From NCBI GenBank assembly GCA_963854735.1, contig OY978102.1, forward strand, positions 992,001 through 1,056,000: a stretch of DNA of 64,000 bases, written 5' to 3'. Position numbers and translations under genes: made by a program. This document shows positions 32,219 through 43,346 of this stretch, in pieces. The notes beneath the pieces were generated by a model that was not told where the DNA came from, did not search any database, and was given only the letters and a program-made list of their open reading frames with translations. How positions within the stretch are numbered: the stretch's first letter is position 1; each line of letters opens with the position of its first letter. This stretch comes from Marvania coccoides. Taxonomy: Eukaryota > Chlorophyta > Trebouxiophyceae > Chlorellales > Chlorellaceae.

Positions 32219-34210
32219 TTATGCACACGCTTCCTCGAAATCCCCATGTGCCTTGGTGTCGTTTCCAAACAACGTGCAGCCTGCCAGGCCGGCATGCAGC
32301 TTCAAAAGCTTTAACAGCAGGCGAGGCGAGGCAAATCTGAATCCCAGGCTGGCCAAGCGAGGGCTCAGTTTCGCGAACAAAAGCTCCATGGAATCCGGGA
32401 GCCTGATGAAAATGCCGCCCAACCCAAGGGATCGCAGCGCAGGCAAGTTTTTGTAAGCTTCGGCTTCGGGCGGCGCCTCCCAAGGGCAGCCCTCGCCGTA
32501 TCTCATGAACAAGACCCCCATGTGCTCCAGAGACGGCAGCTTCATGCAAAGCAGTGCATTCAGGCCCTTTCCCACCGCTTTTGCCTCGTCAAGCAGCCCG
32601 TGCAGCCCGACAAGCTCCAGACTGCGCAGCGCAGGGGATCTGCGGGAGGAGTGCTGTGCAAACTCTGCCAGGCGCATTGCTTCCCCTCTAGCCGCAACGT
32701 TTCTAGGGGCCCGCCAGCCAGCCCCCCCATCAGCGTGGGCACCGGAGTCCGCCTCAAATATCCATTCGTGCAGCAGTTGATGCTGTGTCGCAGCCCCGAG
32801 CTGTGCCAGCGCCCGAAAACGGGCAGCGGGGCTTCGTCGAAACTCAACTCGTCCAGCACCAGGCGCTGAATTTTGGGCAAAGGTGTCATGGCCAAAATCT
32901 CCGGGACTCCAACTGGATCAGGGAATGGCATGCTGCCGCTGTGTGTGTAGATCGTTGAACACAGGATGCAGTGGAGCGTAACGCTCTAAAGCGCCGGCAT
33001 TGGCACCTGCCCCAGCTTGATTACGTCGCGTTTTGCCGCATAACTTCCGCTCTCTCTCAGATTCAGGGCGGTTCCCAAGCTCCAGCTCACGCAGGTGGCA
33101 TGGAAATGCGGCGACTGTCATCGGATTGCAGTAGAGTGGGAAGGCGTAGCCGGACTCGTTGATGGTGAGGCAGTGAAGCCGGCGGCGCCGCTCCTTCGCG
33201 CTGTTGACGCGCTGGAAAGCCTCCAGTGCTTCATTATTCGCAGCGAGCACTATTTCACGTTCATCTTCCAGGGTTTAGCTTTCTTCAAGTCCTGGCCCAA
33301 TACATACATACATTACAGGGGTTTTAAGTCCGCACAAAAGGGCAACTAAGGCCCCATAGCAGACTGGCACGCTAGGGAGAGCCGTGCGCGTAGGAAATAA
33401 ATAAATAAATAAGTGTTGAGGCCTACGCAAATGCGCTTCCGTAAACGGAAGAAAAGTATCAGGGTATATGCGGTAAAGTATAAGAACCCTTGAATATGCG
33501 GTGTTGTCCTTTATATGCTTGATATGCATGCCGTCAATTCAAATATGCAACGATAGAAACTGTGAATTGTGGAAATAAATATAGAACCATTGTTGAGATG
33601 CATAATATTCATTCACTCCATGCACTAATCGCCAATCACCACTCGCTGTCACACCGCTGCACAAACGAATGCCCAAGCACACCACCACTGTCGCACATCA
33701 CCACCTCGTGCCCACGAAATAACCTGTTGTTCTCAAGGAAAAAGCCGAATACAAATGGGACCGAATACAAATGAGATAGTCTGTGTCGATGAGATGAAGG
33801 CGCTCCAGCGCCGGCCAGTAGGAATGCTCTACGTGGTCCGCCAAAAGCTGCGGGGGAAGGCGGGAGAGGTAGATCTCCACGACGTTCGGCAGTGGCAGCG
33901 ACAGGAAGGCGTCTAGCTCTGCCATGGTGGAGCCGTGGCAATTTGCGTATTTGACGGTAGTCAGCAGTAGAGAGGTTTAAAGCAGCCCAATTTGTTGGGG
34001 AGGGAAGTATAGAGGCGCTTTCGAAGCGCAGCGCGAGCAGCTTTGCAGGCCAGTCACAGTGCTCGATTGTCGGCAGCGGAACGTTTACCGCCTGCATGCT
34101 GCAGCACGATGTCCAAGAGCGCATTCGAGTTGAAGGTTGGCGGCTGGGTGGGGGGAGCATCGGCCTGAACGAGCTTGGCGAGCTCAGCCGCAGGGGAGAG
34201 ACCTGAGGGA
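32219..34210 (-). pseudogene. Decayed F-box/leucine-rich-repeat-like gene
   Basis: The minus strand encodes pieces of one LRR-type protein in shifting frames. At the N-terminal end LLDIVLQHAGGKRSAADNRA is followed by an in-frame TGA (34056-34058), after which LACKAARAALRKRLYTSL continues in the same frame. The stop looks like a CGA-to-TGA change. This part resembles an F-box-like start. Later pieces with LRR character are LPNVVEIYLSRLPPQLL (about 33870), CHLRELELGNRP (about 33080), LPKIQRLVLDELSF (about 32850), PLETLRLEG (about 32705) and ALRSLELVGLHGLLDE (about 32600). They alternate between at least three frames without believable introns. A LINE 3' end lies inside at 33300. I see no way to read it as an intact gene. 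Confidence 0.65.
33299..33415 (-). mobile_element. LINE 3'-end fragment inside the LRR pseudogene
   Basis: Read on the minus strand this contains GTGCCAGTCTGCTATG, CCTTAGTTGCCCTTTTGTGC, GGACTTAAAACC, CCTGTAATG and an (ATGT)n tail, matching the end of the LINE at 21583-21663. A TTTA repeat at its upstream edge also parallels the LINE 3' UTR. It is a strongly 5'-truncated copy. Confidence 0.8.
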
Positions 34211-34229
34211 AATTGGCCATAAGAAGCAT

Positions 34230-35124
34230 TGATACTACAAAATGGTGTTTAATCGCTTTGATTTATACAAAATATGCCATGTGCGATTCCACACGCCAAA
34301 ACAAGAGAAGAACGGAGGGAAAACGTGCACTGCCTTAAGACCAGATGGGATTGCCAAGTTCTGAAAATGCGTAAGCCCAACAAAATGGAATGCAGCGCAC
34401 CTGAGGATGACATTGCAGGGGAAAAATATAAGGTTGCGCTCAAGCAGGAGAGGGCAAGAAAATTGCAGAAAATAATTCCAAGAATATAGCTTGACCACAG
34501 CTCAGCTGTCAGCTGCTTGAAATGGGGCTCAAAAAGAGAGAGCCGGAGCTCAAAAGGGGCAACTACAGCAGCTCCAAGTACGATTCATATTTAGGAGCAT
34601 CGTGCAACCTGCAGAACCAACTGGCTGGGCATTTCCCAAGACGCCGACAAACAACCGCCGGCAGGGCCATGCTGGCAGTGTTTTAAACATGATGAGCGAT
34701 ACGGTGCAGGGCTGCGAATTTTTATATCCCTCGCGGTATAATTGCATTCGCCAAGGAACCAGTTGCACGTAAATAGAGCAGCGCTAATGTCGCACGGCAG
34801 GTCACAGCATGGCAGGTTGCAACAATCAAATGGCACAGAGCACGGATGCATCAACTGTTGGTATCATATTATATGCAACGAAATAAAAAACAAACAGGGC
34901 AATGCAAGGGATCTTTGCCGATTCAAACTTTATTTAAGCCTAAAAACTGGAAAATCAAAACAGGGCAACAAATAATCACGCATTCATTCTGTATATAGAA
35001 TCAAAATTGTTCCATGACGACCATCGCTAGCAACTCGCATTCATTTAAAGCAACGCCATTTGTGTGGGTGTACGTGTGTGTGGGGGGGGGGGGGGGGGGG
35101 GGATCAGCCCACCCAACTCCCAAA
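34230..35124. other. Intergenic stretch after the LRR pseudogene
   Basis: AT-rich and non-coding as far as can be seen. A few short Cys-rich open frames near 34550-34854 (minus) lack any motif. The last 45 nt include a run of 21 G residues (35082-35102) downstream of the esterase gene stop. Confidence 0.45.
35082..35102. repeat. Poly-G tract of 21 bases
   Basis: The longest homopolymer G/C run seen here. It follows the stop of the erythromycin-esterase-family gene, which lies on the minus strand, so it would be C-rich in that transcript. Confidence 0.9.
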
Positions 35125-37504
35125 TCACACTCCAAACGGGTAAGTCTCGTCCATGTCCTCCTTGGCCAGGTGCTCCTCCGCCCAGGAGGGGTGCGCCGGC
35201 TCCAGCGGCTGCACCGCAGTGGTGCGGTCAAGGTGAACCACCAAATCGAATTGGCGAGGCAGCTCGGCGTAAAAGTAGTGGGAGTGGCGCTCGGTGCGGG
35301 GGCGGTAGATGACTCCGATGGCGCGCTCCTAAAAAACCCACCAACACGAGAGTTTTTTTAGCCGAGGAAAAAAATCGAGAAGCTAGGGAACTATTTGTTT
35401 TCTAAGACAAACAAGACGAGCTTAATTATCCACGGAGTACACTGGGCATATGAAAAAATAGTTGCAGGTTTAACGAGGTTGCTTACCAGCAGGGGGCCTT
35501 CCAGGGCGGCCGAGAGTTCGTTATCGGCGTCGCGCAGCAGGAGGGCGAACTCAGGGAGGCCCACGCGGTGCAGCAGGCCTTCGTAGCTGCCAGGCATGCC
35601 TGGACGCACCGCCTTGCACTGCAGTATATACGAAATAAAGATATGAGTGCCATTAGAAGGAAATACCGCCAAAAATTAAGCACTGCTCAAATCGCTAACA
35701 ATTGTGCCAGAGAGAACAAGAGCTGAAAAGGCTGAATTGGGTTTGAGGCAAACCATAATTCGGGTTCTCACTTGGCAGGGGGCGTCCCACTCGTCCGCCG
35801 CCGCCACAGTGCCGGCATTGGTGGTGAACCCCACGTTGAACACTTCGCCGGTGCCGTAGCGCTCACGCATTATCTGTCCCAAGTTGATTTCGCCACGGCG
35901 CTGCCCCATGTCAGTGGCTGAAGCATCGCCCAGGTGGGAGTTGTGAGCCCAAACCACCACGCGAGCAGGGCCACCCTCCTTGCCTGCAATGGAAATAGTG
36001 GGAAAAGAGGGTTGTAACGAATAAAATACGCAAATTTTGGCGGTGTAAAAAGTGTATTTGGTGAAACGGAAGGCAAACCTGTGCGCTTCATGCGATCGGT
36101 CAGGTGGGCTTCGAGGTGGCCAACGGTGGTGGCAAAGTGCGTGTCGCGCAGGTTCCAGGTGAGCTCGTCGCCGAAAAACATGTTGCTGCGAGGAGAGGTG
36201 AACAAGAAACAACTATTAGAAAATATTCGCAACTCTTGTAATGAAATTTTATTGTACATACCGGTAGTACTGCTCCGCTCCAGCGACCACGCCGGCGTTG
36301 CACTCCGCCGCGAACTGCAGCTCATGCCCGTACTCGCCGTCCGCCCGCTTAGACCGAACGGCTGCCTCCTGCAGCACCTCCCTGCATTTTTTCAAGTATT
36401 ACTTTAGCTGAGTAACAATTAAATAATGTAATAATAAAATAAACAGTTGAATAGCGACAAGAAAAAAACCCATCCTCAGGAAGTTGAGAAAGCATTTGAA
36501 ATTAAATTAAATTTTGCGGTTACCTCAGCGCGGAAACCACAGCGTGCGCGCAAGAGGGGGCGTTGCCCAGCCCCGTGGCGCGCCCGTAGTCCATGGCCTC
36601 TTCGCCGTAGCGGTCAAAGCAGGCGTAGCGTGCCTTGACGCGCTCTGCAGCAGGGGGGTCGATATCCTTCAAGTAATTCACGACCCAGGCAGCTGAGCGG
36701 TGCACTGTAAGGAAGATAATGATTGAGAGCAGAGGGAAAAAAAATCAATTCGCGACCAATGGAAGGGGAAAAAATCGGCAGCTGCGAAAGCATGGAAAGA
36801 CAAACGTACTGCTGTACACGTCGATGCCGTAGAATCCAGCCTTCTCAGCGGAGCTGCCTTCGCCCGGGATGCTGTCATTGTGGGCGCGCAGCCAGGCCAA
36901 GAAATCACGAACGGCGGTGTTGCGCCACCTAATTCCAGTTCCGAAACGGTGAAGATGGTCATTGTTTCATACAAAAATGCATGTAAGCTCTTTTATTGGT
37001 AATATAAAAAAATAAGCTCTGTTTTTGTAATTAAAAAAATATTTTATTGGTAATTAAAAAAAAAAACAAAAAAAACTCACATCCAGGTAGGGAAGCGAAT
37101 GAAGTCGTCCAGCGCATGCTCTGGGGTCTTGTCGCCGCTGAGGCCCCTCACATACAGGTTGGCCCGCATGGCGTCGGGGAAGTCGGCCTCGGCCGCCACA
37201 GCGTTGAACCCACGCTCTTCAATGAGCGCCTTGGTCTAAAATCATAACATAAGGCGAAGAAGTGATTTTAAATGCGAGAGAGATTGAAAACATTGCATGG
37301 AGTGATTTCAGGTCTTACGATATCGGCGCGCATGCGGTAAAAGTCGTCAGTGCCGTGGGAAGCTTCTCCGATGAGGACAAAGCGCGCGTCCTTCGGAATG
37401 GCGTCCACGCAGGAGCGAACCAGGGTGCAGTTGGGACGGGGAGTCACCGCTGCGTTGCGGATGGCCTGCAGAATCTGGCCGTCGTCTCTGGCCCTTCCAG
37501 GCAT
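35125..37504 (-). CDS. Erythromycin-esterase-family hydrolase
   Basis: Nine exons on the minus strand (37504-37319, 37235-37081, 36928-36810, 36704-36524, 36381-36262, 36185-36079, 35983-35772, 35618-35487, 35328-35125) give 471 residues, the family length. Diagnostic blocks are in order: [20 protein letters not shown] with the catalytic-type His, [78 protein letters not shown] and [12 protein letters not shown]. Bacterial EreA/B enzymes open macrolide lactones. The substrate of eukaryotic members is unknown, so the esterase name is by family only. No signal peptide is seen, so it is probably cytosolic. Intron 8 carries the recurrent CATATGCCCA motif. The gene is head to head with a BTB gene. 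Confidence 0.9.
35433..35456 (-). repeat. Recurrent CATATGCCCA motif, copy in an esterase-gene intron
   Basis: On the minus strand it reads TTTTCATATGCCCAGTGTAC followed by TCCG. It lies in intron 8 of the esterase-family gene, in the sense orientation. Confidence 0.6.
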
Positions 37505-37929
37505 CGTGGGGGCACGTTGAAAAAATGGCAAAGCCAGCTTGGACAGAAGTTGTTTAACAATAATGCTGGGAGTGATCTCAGTGAAGTCTCTGTAATGGGG
37601 GCAAAGTTTTCGCCGCAGGGCCTTGTGCGGTAGGGTGTATGATGAGTTAACGGTCTGAGAGTTTTTTATGGCGCAGGGAGGGCCAGGAAGAGCGGCAATA
37701 GAATCCTCTTGCGTGGTAGTGCCACGCCAGCTGGCAGAGCGTTTTTTTCCGGCAAAAAAAGGCGCGATTTTTTTCTCTCGTCTTGCTGCAGTTCTATGTA
37801 TATCTTTGCATTTTGAGAACGAACGCAAAACCTCTTAGATCTCCACTCTGCATATCATTTAAAATCCAATGTTTTAAGGAATTAAATTCCATTTTATTGC
37901 CTTTTCCCTTCCTTTAAAATAACCGAAAC
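37505..37929. promoter_or_regulatory. Shared 5' region of the esterase and BTB genes
   Basis: This is the 425-nt gap between divergent starts. It is AT-rich towards the BTB side. No coding signal or specific box is claimed. Confidence 0.4.
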
Positions 37930-39329
37930 ATGGCCGCCGTTAATGTAGCCATCCCAAATAATTCAGATGCCGAGACTGGCCGCCCTGGCAAACGCCAGCG
38001 CGTGGGGGAGAGCGAAAAGTCCCCGCCCCCTCCGCTGGATTTTGCCTACGATCCTGAAGAGCTGTGCGACGTGGTGATCGTTACAGGCGATGGCAAACGC
38101 ATCGGCGCCCACCGCGCGTACCTTCTGAGGCACTCCAAGCTTGTGAAGGGCATCATCGCTGAGTTCGGTTCAGAAGAAGAGCTGGTAGTCACCGAGACCT
38201 TTGCCAACTTCCGCAAGCTCTTCCTGGACCTCATGTACGTGTTTATATTTCTCTCTGCTTTCTTCCATCCTCTCGCCTCTGTTTTTCTCCACCAACAGAT
38301 ACAAACAAACCCCTTATGGGCCTTAGTCGCCCTTGCTCGGGACTTTAAAACCTGTAATTCATATGCCCAATGTACTCCCTGTAATGCATTTTCATATGTA
38401 CTACATAGTATGTATGTATGTATTCATTATTTTCTTTTAATTTCTGTCCATTTTATTATCAATATCTGATTAATTCACCCCCCACTTTTCGTTTTATACT
38501 CTGCAGCTACGACCGCAGCCTGTCCATCACCGCAGACATCGCCATCCAGGTTCTGAACTTGGCTGACAAATACGAGGCTACCGCGCTGGTTAACACCTGC
38601 AAGACAACGCTGCTCTCTGATGACTTCAAGCTCCACCTCTCCCGCTTGCAGTACGACCCCGACGAACTTGCTATTCAAGTTTTTCTAGAGGTGCTGGCTA
38701 ACAACCCCAATTTACCGAGGCAGGTAGTTCACACCGGCGAAGGGCACTGCTGCCTGACCGAGGCGCTGCTGATCGCCAGCAAGTACAAGTGGACGGAATT
38801 GTTCGAGAAATGCATCGAGTGGCTGCAGGTGAGAGAGAGAGAGAGGGAAGCGAGCAAAGAGAAGGGGAAGAAAGAAAAATCTCTTTGAAATATGGCGTAT
38901 TCTTCTCTTCTAATTTTTATGCAAAATGGTTGTTACTTTTAGATGCGCATTAACGCCGTGCTCGATTCATTTCAAAATTGCCCTGAACAGGTTGAGCTGG
39001 CGGATATTAACACGTTGAATCTCTTCAGAGCAGCGACGCTGCCTCATTTGGGCCAACTGACCACCGCCGAGGCCCTGCAACTCACGAAAACGGCTTGCTC
39101 GGCGCTGTCGTCGAGCATTGGGCGGGCGCATACCGCCTCCAAGATGGTGATGAATGCAGAAGAAGCCAAGGAGAAAGAGAAGCGGAAAAAGGAAAAGATT
39201 GACAAGCAGTACAAAACACTGCTGCAAAAGTACAACAGGCTGCACGAGGCCGCAAAGGCAGCGGGCGTGGTTGTGCAGCAGCAGCCTGCAGCGGCGCACC
39301 CCCCCGCGAACCCTTTTGTCTTGGGATGA
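37930..39329 (+). CDS. BTB/POZ-domain protein with C-terminal coiled coil
   Basis: Three exons (37930-38234, 38507-38828, 38943-39329; phases 2, 0) give 337 residues. The BTB fold spans about residues 40-140 (LCDVVIVTGDGKRIGAHRAY, LRHSKLVKGII, FLDLIYDRSLSI, VLNLADKYEA). A helical middle region with EALLIASKYKWTELFEKCIE and a highly charged helix with MNAEEAKEKEKRKKEKIDKQ (coiled-coil) follow. BTB proteins commonly act as cullin-3 adaptors, which is possible here but not shown. Intron 1 contains a short LINE 3' end and one copy of the recurrent CATATGCCCA motif. Another copy lies just past the stop. Confidence 0.85.
38314..38424 (+). mobile_element. LINE 3'-end fragment in a BTB-gene intron
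   Basis: TTATGGGCCTTAGTCGCCCT, GGGACTTTAAAACCTGTAAT and a TATG-repeat tail at 38408-38423 match the 3' ends at 21600-21663 and 33300-33415. Between the CCTGTAAT and the tail lies an insertion containing the CATATGCCCA motif and a second CCTGTAATG. It is inserted in sense orientation in intron 1. Confidence 0.75.
38358..38378 (+). repeat. Recurrent CATATGCCCA motif, copy within the LINE fragment
   Basis: It reads TTCATATGCCCAATGTACTC and then C. It is embedded between the body and the tail of the LINE 3'-end fragment, which links the motif to retrotransposon ends. Confidence 0.6.
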
Positions 39330-39776
39330 TTTTTGGTGGTTTTTTTCATATGCCCAATATACTCCGGTTGTTTTGTTTGTTTCTTCACATGCCTGTCTCT
39401 CCTCGCTGATTGATCGTCAAAATTTGTTGTCTATAAATATATGTATAGTCGGCCGTTTGCTACTAATAGTGCCGTCTTTTTTATAGCGGCACTGAGCAAT
39501 ATGTACCAAAGGTGTTAAAAACCAGTGGCGGTGAAGGGATAAAAGAATGCGCAATTTAAGATAGGGCGGTAAGCCGAATTTTAGAGCTAACGCTATTAGT
39601 TTTTCAAGAACCAAGGTTCCCCCCCGAGCAATTTTTTTTCATATGCCACCAAAATTTAAATGAATATGCAGAAGGAGAAAATTTAATAGTGAAGCTGGAT
39701 GAGGGAAGGCGAGCAGTTGGGATGTTGAGTTTGCTTCAATTTAAGACGAAATCCCAAGGGGTGACACCTGGTTTAA
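39330..39776. other. Convergent 3' region between BTB and FTR1
   Basis: AT-rich non-coding DNA. It holds the motif copy at 39343 and a weak second CATATGC near 39640. There is also a 7-bp inverted repeat (AGTGCCG and CGGCACT) near 39468-39493. No gene is seen. Confidence 0.45.
39343..39366 (+). repeat. Recurrent CATATGCCCA motif, copy after the BTB gene
   Basis: It reads TTTTCATATGCCCAATATAC and then TCCG. It starts 14 nt after the BTB stop codon. Confidence 0.6.
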
Positions 39777-41138
39777 TTATTTAGTAGGAGAAATGGGAGC
39801 AACAACGGCAGCCTTTTCTCCATTAACAACCATAAGAGGCGCGGCGACAGCCCTCGGGGAGCCATCCGAACTCGATCCACCAGCTTCGATGTCGTTGACT
39901 GACTTCTTGCCGGCCAGTTTGGGGTCGGTATCCTCGGAGGCGGCGTCTTCGGAACCGTCGGCGGCTTTCCTGGCAAACGACTGCTGGTCCTCGAGCGCTG
40001 CCTCCTTGGCGTCGGTGAGGGAGCCGTGGTAAGCCTTGTACCACAGCAGCAACAGGGTGAGCACCCAGTACATGCAGTAATATCTGTATACACAATTCAA
40101 GGAGGTTAAGTTCAAGCGGTCAAAGATATAATTTATAGCATGCACACAAATAAATAATATTAATGTAATACGCACAGCAACTGCAAGTTGAGGGGGGTCG
40201 CCTGATATCCAAAGAGCGCCCGCAGCAGCGCCCAGAACTGGTTGGTGTCGGGGTCGCAGCAGCCGGAGGTGTTCCACAGGATCTTGTTTGCCCACGGGCG
40301 CAACTCGTAGGGCCACATGGCGCCAAACAGGCCCGCGTTCTGGAAGAACATGGTGCCGTTGACCACCATACCAGCGGAAATGACCATCAACAGCCCCGCT
40401 GAGACGATGAAGAACCACTTGAGGGAGCGGATGGTCTTGCCGGAGTAGTAGATGATGGCGCCACACATGACGCCCAGGGCAATGCCGACAAGGCCGGGCA
40501 AAATAACTGCCTTGACGGAGCTGCCCGCGGATACACCGGTGAGGAACAGCACCGACTCGATGCCCTCGCGCAGGGTGGCGGAGAAGGCGAGCAGGAACAT
40601 GGCCCAGCGCTGGTGGTGGGCGTGCGCAGAGCGCTGCACCGCGTCCTGCAGCTTACGCTTCCATTTACGCTCGAGGTTGTAAAACTTGAGCATGGAGAAG
40701 GCGACGACGGTGATGAGCAGGGAGGCGGTCCAGCAGATGCAGCCCTTGAAGATGGCGGAGGCCTTGGCGTCCATCAGCTTGGTGTCTGCCAGGTAGAAGA
40801 CCAGGACAAAGATGACGCCTAGGATGATGGAAACCAAGACGCCTGCTATGGACCCAAACCACACCCACCGCTTCAGGGAGGGCATGCTGAGGCGCACAAT
40901 GAGCTGCAGGAGCACCGCAATGATGACGGCTGCAGGGCAGAGGGGTGGAAGGTGGGAGGTGGGTGGTGGGTGAGAAAAAGAAAATTTTCGTAAGGTCCAA
41001 TCGAGATTGTTTTTCGAAAAGGCAGCACCCATCAGCGCTTTTTTGATGCGACTGGACACATATTGACTAATTACCTGCTTCGAGTGCCTCACGAAACATG
41101 ATGAGAAGGGCGGCGACATTAAACCACTCCGCTGCCAT
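39777..41138 (-). CDS. FTR1: FTR1-type high-affinity iron permease
   Basis: FTR1 moves ferric iron through the plasma membrane in partnership with a multicopper ferroxidase. Three exons on the minus strand (41138-41075, 40929-40176, 40083-39777; phases 1, 2) give 374 residues. Two REXXE iron-binding motifs are seen: REALE at 16-20 in the first helix and REGIE at 142-146. There are about seven hydrophobic helices (for example GSIAGVLVSIILGVIFVLVF and AVILPGLVGIALGVM). The cytosolic C-terminal tail of about 95 residues is rich in Asp, Glu, Ser and Lys. No ferroxidase gene lies in the window. The gene is head to head with a membrane-protein gene. Confidence 0.93.
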
Positions 41139-41550
41139 TTTTGATCCACTGGAAGGATAGGAATGGCAAAAGCTGGGCGGGAGGGAGGCTAGAGGCGTGT
41201 GGATGCAAGATTTGGGGGGTTTAAGCGATTGGTGCTCGTGGTTTGCCCTGTTTATCGCGGCGGCTTAAGTTGCGAGTCCCGAAAACACAAACAGCTGGCC
41301 ACCTGAAGCACGGAAAACCTATTGGATTCTCCTTGCGAGGGGCGATCTTTATGTAAGAATGAAAGATAAGCACTTTGCTGCGGAGGAAGCCTTAATTGAG
41401 GGGAGTTCCGGCGCTTGGGTGGGGCGCCTTCCCGGCGTACGTTTCGCTTGCTCTCAAGTGCGAAACAATTCTTTAGGATAAATCGCCTTGCAGGCCGATT
41501 ATTTTTTTTTTTCAACCTTTTCCAACAGCTCCACACCAGCAGCGACGAAG
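41139..41550. promoter_or_regulatory. Shared 5' region of FTR1 and a membrane-protein gene
   Basis: This 412-nt gap between divergent start codons may hold iron-responsive elements, but none is identified by eye. Confidence 0.4.
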
Positions 41551-42541
41551 ATGGCAGCCACCAGATTCTTCACCTTGTCCAGCAGCTTGGGTGCTATCTT
41601 GGTGCTGGCGATGCTCTTCAGGGGGGCGGCGGCTGCTGAGGCCGAGGCCGAGGCTGAGGCCAGCTCAGACTGCCAGCAGCGTCTCGATGCCGTGTTCTCC
41701 AACTATACGAACCCTGCCGTCACTCCTGCCGGTTGCGACGCCGCCTGCCTGAACGCCTGCTACGCAACCCTGGAGGACGCCATCGAATCCACCTTCATCA
41801 CTGATTGCCCACTGCAGACCGACATCACCCGCTGCTTTGGGGTGAGTTTTCTTCGCTATATATACATATATATATTTTTTTTTATCCCACCGCCTCAGCC
41901 AGATTCAGCACTATTACTTGCTTTCCCCACCAATATTTCAGCGCGATTCATATTTCAAATAGTATCTCTCCCTTACGCTACATAAGCGACTGCTACCAGC
42001 ACGAATTGCAAATTATTTGCCTAATTTTGCCACGCAGTATTTCCCGAATGAATGGGAAGCGTACATCCAGTCTTGCGAGCTGTTCAAGGTAGACACCAGC
42101 GGCCTGCCTGCCGGCTCTACTTCAGAGAGTGAGGCTGAAGCTGGGGCAGCGCCTGCTACGGATTCGGAAGCTGAGGGTAAGCTTTGATACTTTTCCGGCC
42201 CCCTTCTCCCCATTTTTTCTTTTCTAATGAAAATCGTTTAACGCATGATTGCAGCCGAGTCTGAAGCTGCCGCGCCGGCGTCAGAGGCAGCTGAAAGCGA
42301 GGCGGAGGCTGGGGCAACCCGCCGCCTTTTGGCCGAGGGCGAGGCTGAATCCGAGGCGGCCAAGACCAGCGGCGCCGGCGTGTGCTTTCCTTCTTTCAAA
42401 TCCGAGGAAGAGTTTGATATGTATTTGAATGGCGAGTACTTTGAGCTGGCATATGACCCCCCTTCCAACACCGCTGGCGTCATCATGTCGGTTTTCTTCT
42501 GGGTGGGCCTGGCCGGCATGGGCTTCTACCTGAGGAAATAG
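41551..42541 (+). CDS. Ser/Glu/Ala-rich type I membrane protein of unknown function
   Basis: Three exons (41551-41841, 42038-42176, 42255-42541; phases 0, 1) give 238 residues. A signal peptide (MAATRFFTLSSSLGAILVLA to GAAAA) is followed by an EAEAEAEA run and a Cys-rich lumenal part (six cysteines: DCQQR, GCDAACLNAC, DCP, RCF). A second region of repeated SESEAEAG, SEAAESEAEAG and EAESEAA units follows, rich enough in acid to bind metal or stay unfolded. Near the C-terminus lie one more Cys and a single membrane helix (GVIMSVFFWVGLAGMGFY) with a short basic tail LRK. No family is recognised. Being divergently paired with FTR1, a link to iron is imaginable but only by position. TGTAA is at 42666-42670. 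Confidence 0.7.
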
Positions 42542-43346
42542 TTGTTTTGTTTAGCTTCCAAACTACTCTTTTATAATTGTATCGATATTGTTTCCCAAAA
42601 ATTTATTCAATTTCCGCTGTACATATTTCTATAGGAGCGACCACGGTAGTGGACATTAAACCATTTGTAAACCTGAAACCTGAATATTTCTTCTCTCTGT
42701 TCTTGATCAAGCGGCGCAGTGCCATTGGGTTGTAATTAACAGCGGGGACAGTACTCGCACAAATCTGGCAAAAGAACCTGAGAAGACAAATGGATCCTGC
42801 TGCAGGCGCTTCAAGGCATCGCTCGCTAACATGGATATGTTATCTGCGTGTCTATCGAATTACTCTATTTAGAAATTATTACCCACTATTTTAACCCCAA
42901 AATGGAACATGAATCATGCAAGTGTAGTCAGTTATTAATATTGCGAAAAAATAGCGGCGTCAACTTTCGTACGATATTATTTCAGATGCATTCTTCCGTA
43001 ATCAGTGCATTGAGTCATAGCTGCGCTTGAGTTAAAAAGGGGGAGGAGAAAAGACAAGTTTCAAGTTAAAAAAAAAACGCAATATATCTCAGTAATTATA
43101 TCAATGCTTGCACGCAGTTGCAATTATAGTCAATTCAGGGGGAAAGTGAAATAAGGCGGTGGGCCACCTGAACAAATAACTGTTGCTACAATGAAACATC
43201 AGCCAAAATCTGGCAATTCGCCAGTGATGCACGGAACTTATCAAGTTGAAAAGCAATGAGGGCGGTGGGGAAAAAAGGGGGGGGGGGGGCGGTATTAAAA
43301 ACGTGACAAATGTGTCACCAAGTTCTGCAATTCGAGTTTGATCAAA
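42542..43346. other. Convergent 3' region, no gene
   Basis: AT-rich non-coding DNA between two convergent genes, with TGTAA at 42666-42670 and a 13-nt G run at 43277-43289. Nothing else is seen. Confidence 0.45.
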
